A stretch of 64,000 bases of DNA from Deltaproteobacteria bacterium (GCA_016874735.1 VGTI01000013.1:1-64000), one strand, 5' to 3'; shown: positions 44,100-54,112, numbered from the stretch's first letter. Translations and numbers: made by a program. Notes: generated by a model not told the origin, from the sequence alone.

Positions 44100-44407
44100 T
44101 GTCCCTCCCCGATTGCCGATTCCCATACCGGCCGTTAAAATCTTGCGTCCCAGTGCTTTGCCAGCCATTTGGACTATTAAAAAGTCCGCCTGGTCAACTT
44201 TTAGGACTACCGTATTGAAAACTGTCCGTTTACAACTTTTGTTCTATACGCAATCTTCAAAATCGCGCAAGCTACTTCTACCACTTTATGGTCGGCGTCT
44301 TATAAGAATGATTTTATAATGTCAAGTTTCAATTTGCAATAAAATCGTTATTGTTACTTTATCATAAAGATATGTGATTACAGCGAAAATATTAGAGTGG
44401 GAGTCTC

Positions 44408-45880
44408 ATGAGGTCAAGGATGATAGCTGGCCGTAGCATGAGTCGGTTGCGAGTGGCGGTGCCGCTCGTCCTGCTAGTAGTAATTCTCATGCGGCTGGTA
44501 TGGCTGCAACTGCGGCATTATCCGTTGCAGTACAGCGTCCGAGGGCTGGCCGTCAGTGAGGTCGTCAAGGCCCTAAGTGGTCGCGATTGTTTGGGTAGTC
44601 GACAACTCGTTTACACCGCAACACCGATTCTTGCCGTGTCTCCCGACATCATGGAGCGGGAGCGCATACGGCCCATTCGTAGCCTTGCCCTGAAGGAGGT
44701 GCTCGCCCCTTTGGGCTATGATGCGGTGGTCTACGGTGTGTGTCGCTGGGGTCAGCAGGTGGACGCTCACTTGCTGAGTGTAAATAAGATTCTATTAGTT
44801 AGTACTATATTCTTAGCAACATTAATGACACGATTTATATGCAGCTCGTGGACGGTTGCGTTGGTTGTTGCCGGAATGTTGCTAAGCCGTGGGCGGCTGC
44901 AGTCGTCTATAGGCACCCTAAGTCCCGATTATCTGGCTATGTTTGGATTTACGCTGTGGCTGACAGCGCTGGCACATTTTCTGCGGACTGGAGCGATCAT
45001 AACTGCCCTGGTTGCCGTGGCGGCAGCCACTCTGGCCATGGTAGCCGATCGCAGTCTCATCAGTTTGTTCTTATGTTTTCCCCTCGTGCTCATCATGGGC
45101 TTTCTTTTCAGGCGCCAGATCGCAAGACCGGTAGTAAAGCGCCTACGCGTAGTGAGCCGGCGCCAGCGGATTTTACGCGGTCTCGATCGGCGTGGGAGTT
45201 CCAATTGGTCCGAGATTGCCGAACACGGTGCTTTTTTTAGTCGCGCGACGCGGTCACTTCGGTGGTTTCTCGGTCTTGAGTTTCCGCCAGTTCAGCCCCC
45301 TGGCTGGCGCCTGAACTTTAAGGCGGGCGGGCTCTTTCGGACGCTCTCCATACCGTTTCTTCTGTGGGCCTATTGGCGAAGGCGCTGGCTGCGGTGGACT
45401 TGGATTTGGCTAGCCTCAGGGACGCTGATAGGCGGCGTCTTGTTGTTAGCAGTCGGGTTGCTGCTTGGCACTGAGAGCATCAGGCAACTCGAGGGCATGG
45501 CCGGCAAAGGGGCAGCTGGTCAGCTCGAAGCTGTCGTCTGGTGGTGGCACGGTCTCAGCTTTCTGGACACCCATTTGGCAGCCAGCTTGTTGGTTTTGAT
45601 CGTGTGCGCTACGGTTTCTCCAGCGGCTGGACTGCCTAGTTTCTTCGAGTGGAGCTGGCTCAATTTGGTCACGCTCGTGATCGTAGCCACGGCAGGATTC
45701 ATGAGTGACTTGTTCGACTTTCAATTACTCGAGGGGCTCTTTGCCTATGGTGATGCCGAGCCCTGGCTACTCGGACTTGAGCCGCGTGGTGTCAGCTTCT
45801 GGGTGGAGCCTGCCGTGCTCAGTTTTGGTGTGGCTGGGATCTATAATTTGCTCAAGGCTGCTGATAGTCAGATTGCCTAA
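44408..45880 (+). CDS. Polytopic membrane protein of unknown function
   Basis: This 490-aa protein has about eight to ten hydrophobic segments, including VAVPLVLLVVILMRLVWL, ILLVSTIFLATLMTRFI, IITALVAVAAATLAMV, LFLCFPLVLIMGFLF, LASGTLIGGVLLLAVGLLLG and LAASLLVLIVCATVSPAAG. A soluble, Arg-rich loop lies between about 235 and 310. An early extracytoplasmic segment resembles that of integral-membrane glycosyltransferases, but no catalytic motif stands out. An AT-rich stretch of 240 bp upstream (44169-44407) probably holds its promoter. Confidence 0.55.
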   Translation: MRSRMIAGRSMSRLRVAVPLVLLVVILMRLVWLQLRHYPLQYSVRGLAVSEVVKALSGRDCLGSRQLVYTATPILAVSPDIMERERIRPIRSLALKEVLAPLGYDAVVYGVCRWGQQVDAHLLSVNKILLVSTIFLATLMTRFICSSWTVALVVAGMLLSRGRLQSSIGTLSPDYLAMFGFTLWLTALAHFLRTGAIITALVAVAAATLAMVADRSLISLFLCFPLVLIMGFLFRRQIARPVVKRLRVVSRRQRILRGLDRRGSSNWSEIAEHGAFFSRATRSLRWFLGLEFPPVQPPGWRLNFKAGGLFRTLSIPFLLWAYWRRRWLRWTWIWLASGTLIGGVLLLAVGLLLGTESIRQLEGMAGKGAAGQLEAVVWWWHGLSFLDTHLAASLLVLIVCATVSPAAGLPSFFEWSWLNLVTLVIVATAGFMSDLFDFQLLEGLFAYGDAEPWLLGLEPRGVSFWVEPAVLSFGVAGIYNLLKAADSQIA

Positions 45881-45988
45881 AGTACCGAAATTGGGGAATA
45901 ATTTAATTTAGCCGCAGCGTCCGTCGCGGGGCGGTAGGAGCGGAGCTCCGGAGTCAGATTAGCAACAACTGTGGACTGGGGGTGAGGG

Positions 45989-46831
45989 GTGAAGCGGCTT
46001 CAGCTAGTGCTAATTTTGTTGCTCTTAGGCTGCGAACATAAAGCGGCCAAAGCCACTGAGCCGGTGCTTGCCGGTGCTGAGACGCCGCAAGCTGAGGGTG
46101 CAGGTGCAGATCGGGCGATCAAAGCGCCGCCGCGTGCAGGTGGGGATCAAGACACCAAGTCGGTGGTCGACGCCAACTGCGTGCAGGTCCCGAAGTTGCC
46201 GAGCCAACCACCGGTGATCTTGACTGGCAAGAGTCTGGTTCTCACGAAAATCTTGAAGCCTTGTGTGACCCCAGCTGGCGAGCGCGGCGTGGAGCGCAGT
46301 TCGCCTTACTTGGCCATGGGCTTTCCCTGCACCGGAGGTAGCGGTCGCATAGAAATTAAGGGGCACTACAATAATCCAAACTTGATCGTGTTTGTACTTG
46401 GTACAGATTGTACGATGTCACCCTCTACGCGCGAGATAGCTCAGAGTACGATTGCTCAGGCTTATGAGTTGCCTGCGACTATGAAGCTTGCGGCCTACAC
46501 GCCTTTTGTCGTGCAGTACTGGGAGGTAGCTGGAGTTAGCGACGCTGATGTTGGCTATGTGATCGAACTCAGAAAAGCCCCGGCAGTTGAAGGACTTTGG
46601 CGTCGTTTTCAGCAAAACGAGAAGATTCAGGTGCGTCTTTACGGCCGTGAGAATACCTGGGCACAAGGAGACAACTTTTACGCCGTTGAGGGAACGCTCA
46701 AAATGACCGGGCGGACGGCTTTTCAGCTTGAAGTCACTAAAGTTAAATCTTTGAGTAAAGATGAAGTGGCTCAGGTAAGAACCCGCTGCGAAGCCTTGCG
46801 TCCTAAGCGTAATTGTACCGAAGTATTTTGA
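45989..46831 (+). CDS. Lipoprotein of unknown function
   Basis: A GTG start follows GGGGGTGAGGG. The signal MKRLQLVLILLLLGCEHKAA has a lipobox (LLLG|C). After a Pro/Ala-rich spacer the mature protein has paired Cys (NCVQVPK, LKPCVTP, GFPCTGG, GTDCTMS, RTRCEAL, KRNCTEV) and a mixed alpha/beta region ending in CTEVF. No family recognised. Convergent with, and directly abutting, the last gene of the envelope cluster. Confidence 0.6.
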   Translation: MKRLQLVLILLLLGCEHKAAKATEPVLAGAETPQAEGAGADRAIKAPPRAGGDQDTKSVVDANCVQVPKLPSQPPVILTGKSLVLTKILKPCVTPAGERGVERSSPYLAMGFPCTGGSGRIEIKGHYNNPNLIVFVLGTDCTMSPSTREIAQSTIAQAYELPATMKLAAYTPFVVQYWEVAGVSDADVGYVIELRKAPAVEGLWRRFQQNEKIQVRLYGRENTWAQGDNFYAVEGTLKMTGRTAFQLEVTKVKSLSKDEVAQVRTRCEALRPKRNCTEVF

Positions 46832-47692
46832 TTATTTGCCGACTCTGGCGCCCCCCGATAGCACGCCTTCATCCCGCGGTGGTGGTGAGCCTATAGGAGT
46901 GGGTATCCCTTTCGGCGGACCCTGTGGGCGGGTAGGGCCGAAGGCCCGTCCAGAGTTCACCATGCGCCGTTGCAGGCGCTCTAAAGCGGCCCTGAGTTGC
47001 CGATCATCCGGATCTAGCTCAAGGGCTCTTATCCACGACTTTTCGGCAAGTGGCTGGTTGTGCATGCGCAAGAGTAAGGTGCCCTTCATTTTATTCAACT
47101 GAGGACTATTGGCGTAAAAGGTTAAGAGGCTATTTACTTCGACGAGCGCTAGCTCATATTGCCGTCTTTTGAACAGTTCCTTTATTTTTGCCAGTCCCAA
47201 CGTGTAGCTCGGAGCTTGTTTAGGACCATCAGCACTGCCAACCCCAAAGGCGGAGTCGACAAGTGCGGTATCTGTAGGGTGCTCTCGGTCAATACGAGGC
47301 ATGTTGGCAAGCATTTCACGGTCGGTGCTGACGGGATTAGGTGTGTCTTTAGACTTTTTGCCGCTCAGGACATCTGGATCGGTAACGCCAATATCGGCGA
47401 TGGGTACCTGGACATCGTAGTCATTGGCGGCACCAGGAATTTCGATACTGTACTCTTTATCACCGACGGCAGATTTAATAACGAATGATTCACCCGGACC
47501 GTCTTTACCAATTACAGGTGATTCCGCCACAAAGGGGTAAGCGATGGCTGTGTCGGTCTCGGGGTCGCCACCAAAGATGCTGTTTTTAGCAGCGCATGAC
47601 GTCACTAAGTATAGTGACGAAACTGAGACAAGCAGGTGCGACGAGGCCACTCCCCAAAATCGTAACGTGCTACCTTTATGGTTAAAGTCCAT
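46832..47692 (-). CDS. TPR-containing lipoprotein, last gene of the envelope cluster
   Basis: This 286-aa protein starts at MDFNHKGSTLRFWGVA (47692). The signal ends in SLYLVTSCAAKN, a lipobox-like site. The middle is low-complexity. Residues about 165-245 contain tetratricopeptide helices (LFKRRQYELALVEVNSLL; NQPLAEKSWIRALELDPDD), and the tail is Pro/Gly-rich. Probably a periplasm-facing adaptor in an envelope complex with the products of the three genes upstream on the same strand. Its start slightly precedes the end of the next gene upstream (47698), so it is almost contiguous. Confidence 0.55.
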   Translation of the reverse strand: MDFNHKGSTLRFWGVASSHLLVSVSSLYLVTSCAAKNSIFGGDPETDTAIAYPFVAESPVIGKDGPGESFVIKSAVGDKEYSIEIPGAANDYDVQVPIADIGVTDPDVLSGKKSKDTPNPVSTDREMLANMPRIDREHPTDTALVDSAFGVGSADGPKQAPSYTLGLAKIKELFKRRQYELALVEVNSLLTFYANSPQLNKMKGTLLLRMHNQPLAEKSWIRALELDPDDRQLRAALERLQRRMVNSGRAFGPTRPQGPPKGIPTPIGSPPPRDEGVLSGGARVGK

Positions 47693-47697
47693 CACGC

Positions 47698-48969
47698 CTA
47701 CCAATTGGTCGAAAAGACGACATCGGCACCACGGCCGCCGTTGACTTTAGCAGTGGCTCCGTTGACATTGACCGATGCTGGCCGGATGTAGTTGCCATAG
47801 AACGATAGAGAGAATCGTCGTCCGAGAAAAAAGTCGATACCGACGCGGGCCGCAGGTGCGAGGTAGCCCGTGGCTACGAGTGTGCCTAGTCCCAAACCGA
47901 GCCCCGTCCGAATATCGTTATACGACTCGACCTGACCCACAAAAAGGTAAGAGAAAAAGGCATAAAGACCAATACCCGTACGGAATGCGTTTGGTTTCGG
48001 CGTCGTGGTTTCGGTAGTTGCGGTATCAGTGGTGGAGGTGCCTGAGGACGTGGCGGTTCCGACCAGTTTTGATGCCGCGTAGTTAATCGAAAGTAATAGC
48101 CCAACTTCGTTGTGACGATTATTAAACTTTTCCGTTGAGCGGATTTGCAGATTTAGCATGGCAGAATCAGCTGGTTTACCTGTGAGGTTTGGTATCGATG
48201 CGCCGCCTAAACCCAGCATCAAACGATATTCAGGTGTGTATTCATCCGTGATTTTTTTAGGCTCAACCTGGCTATAGTCCACAGCCATTTTTTGAAACCG
48301 TGATTTCAGAGTCTCGCTATTGTAGCTGCGCGCCCAGACTGTTTCTTTCGATTGAGAATTGAAAACATTAACAGCGAGTACCATGTGAGTCGTGTGGTAC
48401 ACGAGGATCACATCCATGAAATTTTCAATTCCAAGCGTCGTTGCGGCAGAATCGAGTTTGGCTAAGTTCGTCGCTGGTGACGAGATCATCAACTTGCCAT
48501 CCACTAACGATGAGGTTTTGGTCTTACAGGGAATGCAGTCGATGACACGGACTTGGCTATTCTCGCGGATACGCTCAATGATCAGCGTTTCAATATATTC
48601 CTCGTAAGTCCTTGGGATAGCATTACTGACGCGTACTTTACGTATGGCGATGTTTGATAGACCTTTGATCTGACCTATCTTAACGTCATAACCAAACTCG
48701 GCTAGAAGCTCATCGAGTACGGCATGAAAGCGGCGTACAACTCGTGAATTCGTGGTAGGCGTTGTCTCTGACGGTGAGCGTTTTTTTTCATCGACATGGC
48801 CGCGAGATCCGGACTTCTGTGTCGCCGTCGCATCTATTTGAGCGCTCTCGTCGTCTTCTTCTCTATACTCGTTATCCTCAGCCGCAATTAACGGTAGAGC
48901 GGCAAATGAGAGTAGCAGCAGTAAGACCGCTGAAGTCCTTTGCACAAGTTTTAAGAGATCGATGCGCAT
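47698..48969 (-). CDS. Outer-membrane protein with CsgG/TolB-like N-domain and beta-barrel
   Basis: This 423-aa protein starts at MRIDLLKLVQRTSAVLLLLL (48969) and has a signal peptide ending near LIAAED. After an acidic spacer, residues about 95-220 (IETLIIERIRENSQVRVIDC ... VILVYHTTHMVLAVNVFN) resemble the nucleotide-less CsgG/TolB-N-like domain found in envelope secretion proteins. The last 190 residues alternate hydrophobic strands (YFFLGRRFSLSFYGNYIRPA-like) and end in FSTNW, an aromatic C-terminus suited to Bam-dependent barrel insertion. Function unknown; part of a four-gene minus-strand cluster. Confidence 0.55.
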   Translation of the reverse strand: MRIDLLKLVQRTSAVLLLLLSFAALPLIAAEDNEYREEDDESAQIDATATQKSGSRGHVDEKKRSPSETTPTTNSRVVRRFHAVLDELLAEFGYDVKIGQIKGLSNIAIRKVRVSNAIPRTYEEYIETLIIERIRENSQVRVIDCIPCKTKTSSLVDGKLMISSPATNLAKLDSAATTLGIENFMDVILVYHTTHMVLAVNVFNSQSKETVWARSYNSETLKSRFQKMAVDYSQVEPKKITDEYTPEYRLMLGLGGASIPNLTGKPADSAMLNLQIRSTEKFNNRHNEVGLLLSINYAASKLVGTATSSGTSTTDTATTETTTPKPNAFRTGIGLYAFFSYLFVGQVESYNDIRTGLGLGLGTLVATGYLAPAARVGIDFFLGRRFSLSFYGNYIRPASVNVNGATAKVNGGRGADVVFSTNW

Positions 48970-49031
48970 CAGTGCTATCACCGTGGTTAAACCATTCCAT
49001 ACATTCGGTATCGGATTTGTTCACCGTATCT

Positions 49032-49718
49032 TTAGGGCGCTGCGGTAGAACCCGCCGGTTTGGCCATGATACTCGACGGTGTAGCCGTGTCTGGATTATA
49101 GTTGCCCATCGGTGGGCCTAACTGATCTAGGTCGCGACCAAAGTACTGTTTTGACATACCTACGTAGCGTTTATACAGGTAATCGTAATAGCGCGTCTTC
49201 CCGTCTAGAGCATCTAAACCGCGAGCGAATATCCAGAGCGTTTTCATATGTGCTAAAAAGGTGGGCGCGAGATCGGCGATCAGAGGCCCCCCCTTGTCCA
49301 TCCGCTCATCAAGTCGCAAGGCCATTTGGTAGAAACAGAAATGAAAAATACGCGTCTGTGCTGCAGCTAGAGCGGTCACCTGTGGCGTCAACGTCATCAT
49401 GTCGTGTTGATTTCCAGCCTGCTCACCAATTCTCTTCACCTGATCTATACAGCGGTATAGTTCCTCAGGTGTGGGCTGCGGAGTGGTATAAAGCAAGGCA
49501 CGCGTGTGCCAGGCAGTAGGCTTACTGGGGTGCGGGTATCTTGATTTATCACTGTAGTCTGCGGAGTCAGCTCCATCCTCTTCATTACCGGTTTCTTCGC
49601 CCTCGTTGCTGGCATCGTCGTCGGAGCTTTCCAGTCTCGAGGGGTCGCTGGCGGCACCGGCTACGCGCTTGCGGGCGCAAGAATTGAAGCTGATTAGGGC
49701 GGCAACGAACACTGTCAT
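49032..49718 (-). CDS. Probable lipoprotein, helical, of the envelope cluster
   Basis: The frame is open to 49889, inside the preceding gene. I place the start at 49718 (or GTG 49721), where MTVFVAALISFNSCARKRVA gives a short signal with a lipobox-like FNSC. No good ribosome binding site is seen, so coupling to the upstream gene is likely. An acidic stretch (DDDASNEGEETGNEEDGADS) follows, then an all-helical domain with three Cys and ALDGKTRYYDYLYKRYVGMS. No family recognised. Confidence 0.45.
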   Translation of the reverse strand: MTVFVAALISFNSCARKRVAGAASDPSRLESSDDDASNEGEETGNEEDGADSADYSDKSRYPHPSKPTAWHTRALLYTTPQPTPEELYRCIDQVKRIGEQAGNQHDMMTLTPQVTALAAAQTRIFHFCFYQMALRLDERMDKGGPLIADLAPTFLAHMKTLWIFARGLDALDGKTRYYDYLYKRYVGMSKQYFGRDLDQLGPPMGNYNPDTATPSSIMAKPAGSTAAP

Positions 49719-49749
49719 CACAAGGGCTAGGGTCGTTACGGCGTGCGCT

Positions 49750-50664
49750 TTATTCCCAACCGGCGAAGCCGACGCCACCGTAGAAGAATACTTTGTCTTG
49801 CCCCGTCTGCAGGCCTGCGACCAAATTGCAGCCAAGCGCCCCAAAAAGGACCGCCATCTGCCTAAATTCGACCCAAACCCCTGGAGCATCGAATGCTACC
49901 CCTTTGACGCGAAAATCACTTTTAGCATCTCCCGCAACATCGCTACGTCCTTGCTTACTGACTGCAGCAACCCCTCCGCTAACGAGCCAGCCGCTCAGAA
50001 TCGGTCGGCCGCGTTTGGTAGCTTGCGCAGAGGCCGTTCCTGCCTCGCTGCTACCCTCACTTGCGGGTGGGTCAATCTTGCCCACAGCTATCATCGGACC
50101 AAAGTAGGTCAAACCATAGCTGCCCGGGTGGCCCCTGTAAAAACCGCTGCCATTAAAGGGGGCTACGCGCAGTCCTAGCCAGAGATCGGGTGTTTTCTCG
50201 GGGCGCGCGGAGGCTTGTGCAGGGGAATCAGATTTTTGGGTCAATCGATAAGCACCGCCAAAGTGCATCGTGGGTTCGCTAGTATAGCCTTGACGTGATT
50301 CCAGGGTTGCCACAGCGCTGCCAACGACAGCGACCTCTAGGAAAAAGTTCCGCGCATGTGGCTTTTGTGTCTCATCATCGAGAGCCTTACTCAACTTGTC
50401 GCCGTAGGTTGGGGTAGCGACGGCTTCCTCCTTTTCATGGCTTTTACGTCGCCTCTGCATGCGTTTGTAGTCGCCCTCAAGGAGTTTATCGTGGTCGATG
50501 CGCGGCGCTGCGGCCGGAGGTGGAGAATCTAGCCTGTCGATAGAAATGGGTGCGGCTCGGATGTTTTCTGACTGGGCGCGCAATGGGTCTCCAGCAGCGC
50601 CAAAGCCACATATAAGTAAGCTAATGGCCTGAACGCTAACCGGACTTTTCCAGACGTTGATCAT
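49750..50664 (-). CDS. Exported envelope protein, first gene of the cluster
   Basis: This 304-aa protein has a signal peptide (VQAISLLICGFGAAGDPLRA). A charged spacer (DYKRMQRRRKSHEKEEA) precedes a Gly-rich, strand-rich domain (FFLEVAVVGSAVATLESRQG; FYRGHPGSYGLTYFGPMIAV; KVFFYGGVGFAGWE) that looks like a small outer-membrane barrel. It leads a minus-strand cluster of four envelope genes reaching to 46832. No known family is recognised. Confidence 0.5.
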   Translation of the reverse strand: MINVWKSPVSVQAISLLICGFGAAGDPLRAQSENIRAAPISIDRLDSPPPAAAPRIDHDKLLEGDYKRMQRRRKSHEKEEAVATPTYGDKLSKALDDETQKPHARNFFLEVAVVGSAVATLESRQGYTSEPTMHFGGAYRLTQKSDSPAQASARPEKTPDLWLGLRVAPFNGSGFYRGHPGSYGLTYFGPMIAVGKIDPPASEGSSEAGTASAQATKRGRPILSGWLVSGGVAAVSKQGRSDVAGDAKSDFRVKGVAFDAPGVWVEFRQMAVLFGALGCNLVAGLQTGQDKVFFYGGVGFAGWE

Positions 50665-50924
50665 GACTTTACTCTAGCGCAGCTTCAGTCGGGCGGCGTG
50701 CAAAAATTTACCACTGGCCTGAAACCCTTGCCGGGCAAGAGTTGGCGGTGGGAAAAACATGCCCATTTTTTGTTGCCGAGGGCTTCGCTAGACTGGTTAA
50801 TAGGAGACGCGCTTGATGCCCCTCACGTGCCTGCGTCACCATCTTTCATCAGCTTCTTTCATCATTATCTCTCTCTCTCTTTCTCTTCCATCCCTCCACG
50901 TCATCTCTTCAGAGGAATCCAGCC
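50665..50924. promoter_or_regulatory. Divergent intergenic region with a CT-rich microsatellite
   Basis: Between divergent genes, 50864-50898 is almost pure pyrimidine on the plus strand, with CT repeated about seven times (TATCTCTCTCTCTCTTTCTC). It lies about 30-60 bp upstream of the ATG at 50925, which has its own AGAGGAA ribosome binding site. Such tracts can change length by slippage and alter promoter spacing. No -35/-10 elements are assigned. Confidence 0.4.
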
Positions 50925-52415
50925 ATGGGTGTACTCCGTATCAAAGACGGCCTCAATGAAGTGCTCATCAGAGATCCCTACGATCTCTTTACGGTTGATA
51001 CACCGCAACCATCGCCGCGCCGCACGCGGGGCGAAATGCTCCGGGCGATCACCGTCGGACTCGTGTTTGCAACGGCGGTTGCAACCGTGGTTTTCTGGCA
51101 AATGCAACAGCGCGGCAGTGAGCGCACCGACGATCCGTTCGCCTATTTTGAAATCAAAGCCATCGGTGCGGACGGCCGCCCTGTGACTGGCGCTTCTGTG
51201 CGTAGTGGCAGTGAAGAACTCGGCGTTACCGATAGCTTTGGCGAGTGGCGGCGTTTTATGCGCGCACACCTCGGTGGTACCATGGTGCTCACGCTGACAA
51301 AAAAGACGGAGAATGGCACCCTCAAAGCGCTCAAGAATTTGGCGATACCGCTGCGCTTGCCGGCTAATGGTGAACTCGAACTGAAGTCACGCGTGCTCAT
51401 GCGTGATGCCGGGGCAGCGAATGTAGTGGATAGTCGCGTGAGCGGGGACGAGCAACTGACAGCCGCGCAACCTCAAGGTCCACAGACTGCGGCCGCGCCT
51501 ATAGAATCTACGGTCCAGCGCGAGACCGTTGCCAGCGCTCAACCATTAGCAAACGTGACGGCTGCGGCCGTTGCCGCGGGGACGTCGGCGCCAACGCCAG
51601 CAAGTGAAGTTCCGATAGTAGGCGATACTAGTTTCACTAGTGTTTGGGTGGCAACATCTGGTCAAGCTACAACGGCAACGCGGCAAGTCGCTGAAGCTAT
51701 GCGGCAGCGTCTCCGTGAACTCGGTGTCACCCTCAATGCAGCTAGCCAATGGCAAATTAATCTCACGGATCTTGCCGTGCAAAATCCTTCGGGACAACCT
51801 AGCCACATCCTCAAAGTCGAGGGAAGGCTCACCGGTTCACGTGGGTCAGAGCGCCTATACTCATTCCTGCGCAATTACGATGATGCCCCCATGGCGACAG
51901 CAAGGGCGGCACTTTGGGAGAGTACCGTCCATATGTCGAAGCCCTACGCGATCGAGCGCCGCGGCGACACCTGGTATATTGGGTCTACGGGAACCAAGCT
52001 GTGGCAACTTAGCACAGGCCAGACCGTCTACAATAAATCAGGGCAGCCATTTGCCGTAGAGGGTGAGGGCACCGGTGCCATGCGTCTAGTGGCGACTGAC
52101 CGTCGTCCCTGCGATAACGATAGCCGGTGTGTGGTCACCTCAGCTGGTATTGACCGCGCACCGCCCCATAGCGACTGGAATAGAGGGCGTCTCACTGTGC
52201 TCGGTGATGTAGTCCCCGGCTCCACCATCTACGTTGGTGGCTATGCCGTGCGTAAGGTTGAGGAAAGCACCTACGAATACTGGAGCAATCCCAAAGTCCC
52301 GGGCATCGTCACGGTTGAGCGCGAGGGCAAAGTGCTTCACAGGCTTAGGCTTGCAGGTCAACGTACTGGTATGGCGGTACTCAGTTTGCCTTCAGCGCCG
52401 TTATCCCGTCGTTGA
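50925..52415 (+). CDS. Single-span membrane protein with long extracytoplasmic part
   Basis: This 496-aa protein has a cytoplasmic N-terminus of about 40 residues, a membrane helix (AITVGLVFATAVATVVFW), then a carboxypeptidase-regulatory-like beta domain (YFEIKAIGADGRPVTGASVR). An Ala/Thr-rich linker (residues 165-235) and a C-terminal half with PEGA-like strands (GSTIYVGGYAVRKVEESTYE) follow. The WYIGSTGTKLWQLSTGQTVY segment is unusual. No enzymatic motif seen. Probably a structural or regulatory envelope protein. Not recognised. Confidence 0.5.
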   Translation: MGVLRIKDGLNEVLIRDPYDLFTVDTPQPSPRRTRGEMLRAITVGLVFATAVATVVFWQMQQRGSERTDDPFAYFEIKAIGADGRPVTGASVRSGSEELGVTDSFGEWRRFMRAHLGGTMVLTLTKKTENGTLKALKNLAIPLRLPANGELELKSRVLMRDAGAANVVDSRVSGDEQLTAAQPQGPQTAAAPIESTVQRETVASAQPLANVTAAAVAAGTSAPTPASEVPIVGDTSFTSVWVATSGQATTATRQVAEAMRQRLRELGVTLNAASQWQINLTDLAVQNPSGQPSHILKVEGRLTGSRGSERLYSFLRNYDDAPMATARAALWESTVHMSKPYAIERRGDTWYIGSTGTKLWQLSTGQTVYNKSGQPFAVEGEGTGAMRLVATDRRPCDNDSRCVVTSAGIDRAPPHSDWNRGRLTVLGDVVPGSTIYVGGYAVRKVEESTYEYWSNPKVPGIVTVEREGKVLHRLRLAGQRTGMAVLSLPSAPLSRR

Positions 52416-52519
52416 CAAATCCGGCCTCAGACTTGACATTGGGGTATCAGCGGTCGCCTCGCGCCCAGGTGTGCTAGCGGCCCCCACACCCCAACTATCC
52501 CATTGCCGCGGAAGTACCT

Positions 52520-54112
52520 ATGTCGACGCACGTTTTGATCACCGGTCATTTGCACGAATCGGCTATCGCAGGGTTTAAGGCTAACAAAGACTTTCACGTG
52601 GTCTATGCACCTGACTGTGAGCGCTCTGAGCTACTGCGCATGGTGCCAAAGGCCCAGGTCCTCGTGACCCGTAGCGAAACCGACGTCGACCGTGAAGTGA
52701 TTGAGCATGCACCCGAGCTTAAAGTGATCGCCCGCGCTGCCGTTGGTGTTGGCAATATCGATATCGATCTGGCGACGCAAAAGGGCATCCTAGTAATCAA
52801 CTGCCCGGGCAAAAATACCAACTCCGCCGCTGAGCTGACGCTTGCACTAGCCTTGGCAATGCTCCGAAACGTGCCGCAGGCCCATCAGACGATGAAGAGC
52901 GGCGGCTGGGATCGTCACCGATTCACGGGGCGGGAGCTACGCGGCAAGCGCATAGGTATTGTCGGTCTCGGTAACGTCGGACACCGGGTGGCTCAGTTTG
53001 CCCGAGGCTTTGACATGGAGGTGTATGCCTACGACCCCTACATCGCACCGCAGGTCTTCGAGCGGCACCAAGCACGGCAGTTTAAGGATCTCGACGACAT
53101 GCTGCGCGTCACCGACATCCTGACTGTGCATGTACCGCTCAATAAAGAGACAAAAGGCATGATCAAAGGTCCCCAACTGGACCTGATGCCCCGTGGCAGT
53201 TACGTGTTAAACGTCGCGCGCGGCGGTGTTATCGCCGAGAAGGATCTGGTCGCCCGTCTACAGAATGGCCAAATTGCGGGTGCCGGTATCGACACCTGGG
53301 AGAGTGAGCCTAAACCGCTGCCTGATCTGCTGCAAAGTGACAAAGTCTGGTGTTCCCCGCACATCGGTGCTTCAACTCTTGAGGCCCAGATTGCCATCGG
53401 TGATACGATCTTGCGCCAAGTTGAAAAGGCCGTCGCCGGTGGCGTCGTCGATTATCCAGTCAACCTGCCGCAAGTGGGTGTGATCGATAATCCGCTTCTC
53501 AACGCCTATGCCGTCCTTGCAGAGAAGCTGGGCTCACTCATTGGTCAGATCATCAGCTTTAATCCGAAGTCGGTCGAACTGAGCTACCGTGGTGACTTGG
53601 CGGCATTAGACCATTCGATCGTGCGCTTGAGTCTCATGAAGGGCTATGCCAGTAAGGTAGTGGATGGTTACGTGTCGTTCGTGAATGTGGAGACCCACAT
53701 TGAGAAGATGGGCTTAACCATCACGGAATCCAAAGATCCTAACTTCCAAAGTTACAAGTCGGCCCTCAAAGTGCGATGCCGCGGCGCCGACGGTGCTGAA
53801 CTCACGGTTGGTGGCGTGGTCTTTGACGATCGCTACTCACGTATCTCGCTCATCAACGACTTCTACTTTGAACTCGAGCCCACAGGCGACATCATCATTG
53901 TCGAGAATAACGATAGACCTGGCGTTATTGGCGACGTCGGTCATTTCCTTGCGTCCCGTGGTGTCAATATTGATAGCTTTGAGCTGAGCCGTAACCGTAA
54001 GGGTGGCCGCGCGATGGCTCTCGTGAGAATAGACTCACCGCTATCGCCCGATGGCGTGGCGGCTATGAATAAGATCAACAACGTGATCGCCGTGCACGAA
54101 GTAAATCTTTGA
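52520..54112 (+). CDS. serA: D-3-phosphoglycerate dehydrogenase
   Basis: This 530-aa enzyme catalyses the first step of serine synthesis. Motifs are RAAVGVGNIDIDLATQKGIL, the NAD-binding GKRIGIVGLGNVGHRVAQFA, DILTVHVPLNKETKGMI, LNVARGGVIAEKDLV with the active-site Arg, and a catalytic His in WCSPHIGAST. The long form is present: an intervening domain and a C-terminal ACT domain (IIIVENNDRPGVIGDVGHFL) that usually senses serine. Stop TGA and the next gene's ATG share a base (TGATG). Confidence 0.95.
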   Translation: MSTHVLITGHLHESAIAGFKANKDFHVVYAPDCERSELLRMVPKAQVLVTRSETDVDREVIEHAPELKVIARAAVGVGNIDIDLATQKGILVINCPGKNTNSAAELTLALALAMLRNVPQAHQTMKSGGWDRHRFTGRELRGKRIGIVGLGNVGHRVAQFARGFDMEVYAYDPYIAPQVFERHQARQFKDLDDMLRVTDILTVHVPLNKETKGMIKGPQLDLMPRGSYVLNVARGGVIAEKDLVARLQNGQIAGAGIDTWESEPKPLPDLLQSDKVWCSPHIGASTLEAQIAIGDTILRQVEKAVAGGVVDYPVNLPQVGVIDNPLLNAYAVLAEKLGSLIGQIISFNPKSVELSYRGDLAALDHSIVRLSLMKGYASKVVDGYVSFVNVETHIEKMGLTITESKDPNFQSYKSALKVRCRGADGAELTVGGVVFDDRYSRISLINDFYFELEPTGDIIIVENNDRPGVIGDVGHFLASRGVNIDSFELSRNRKGGRAMALVRIDSPLSPDGVAAMNKINNVIAVHEVNL

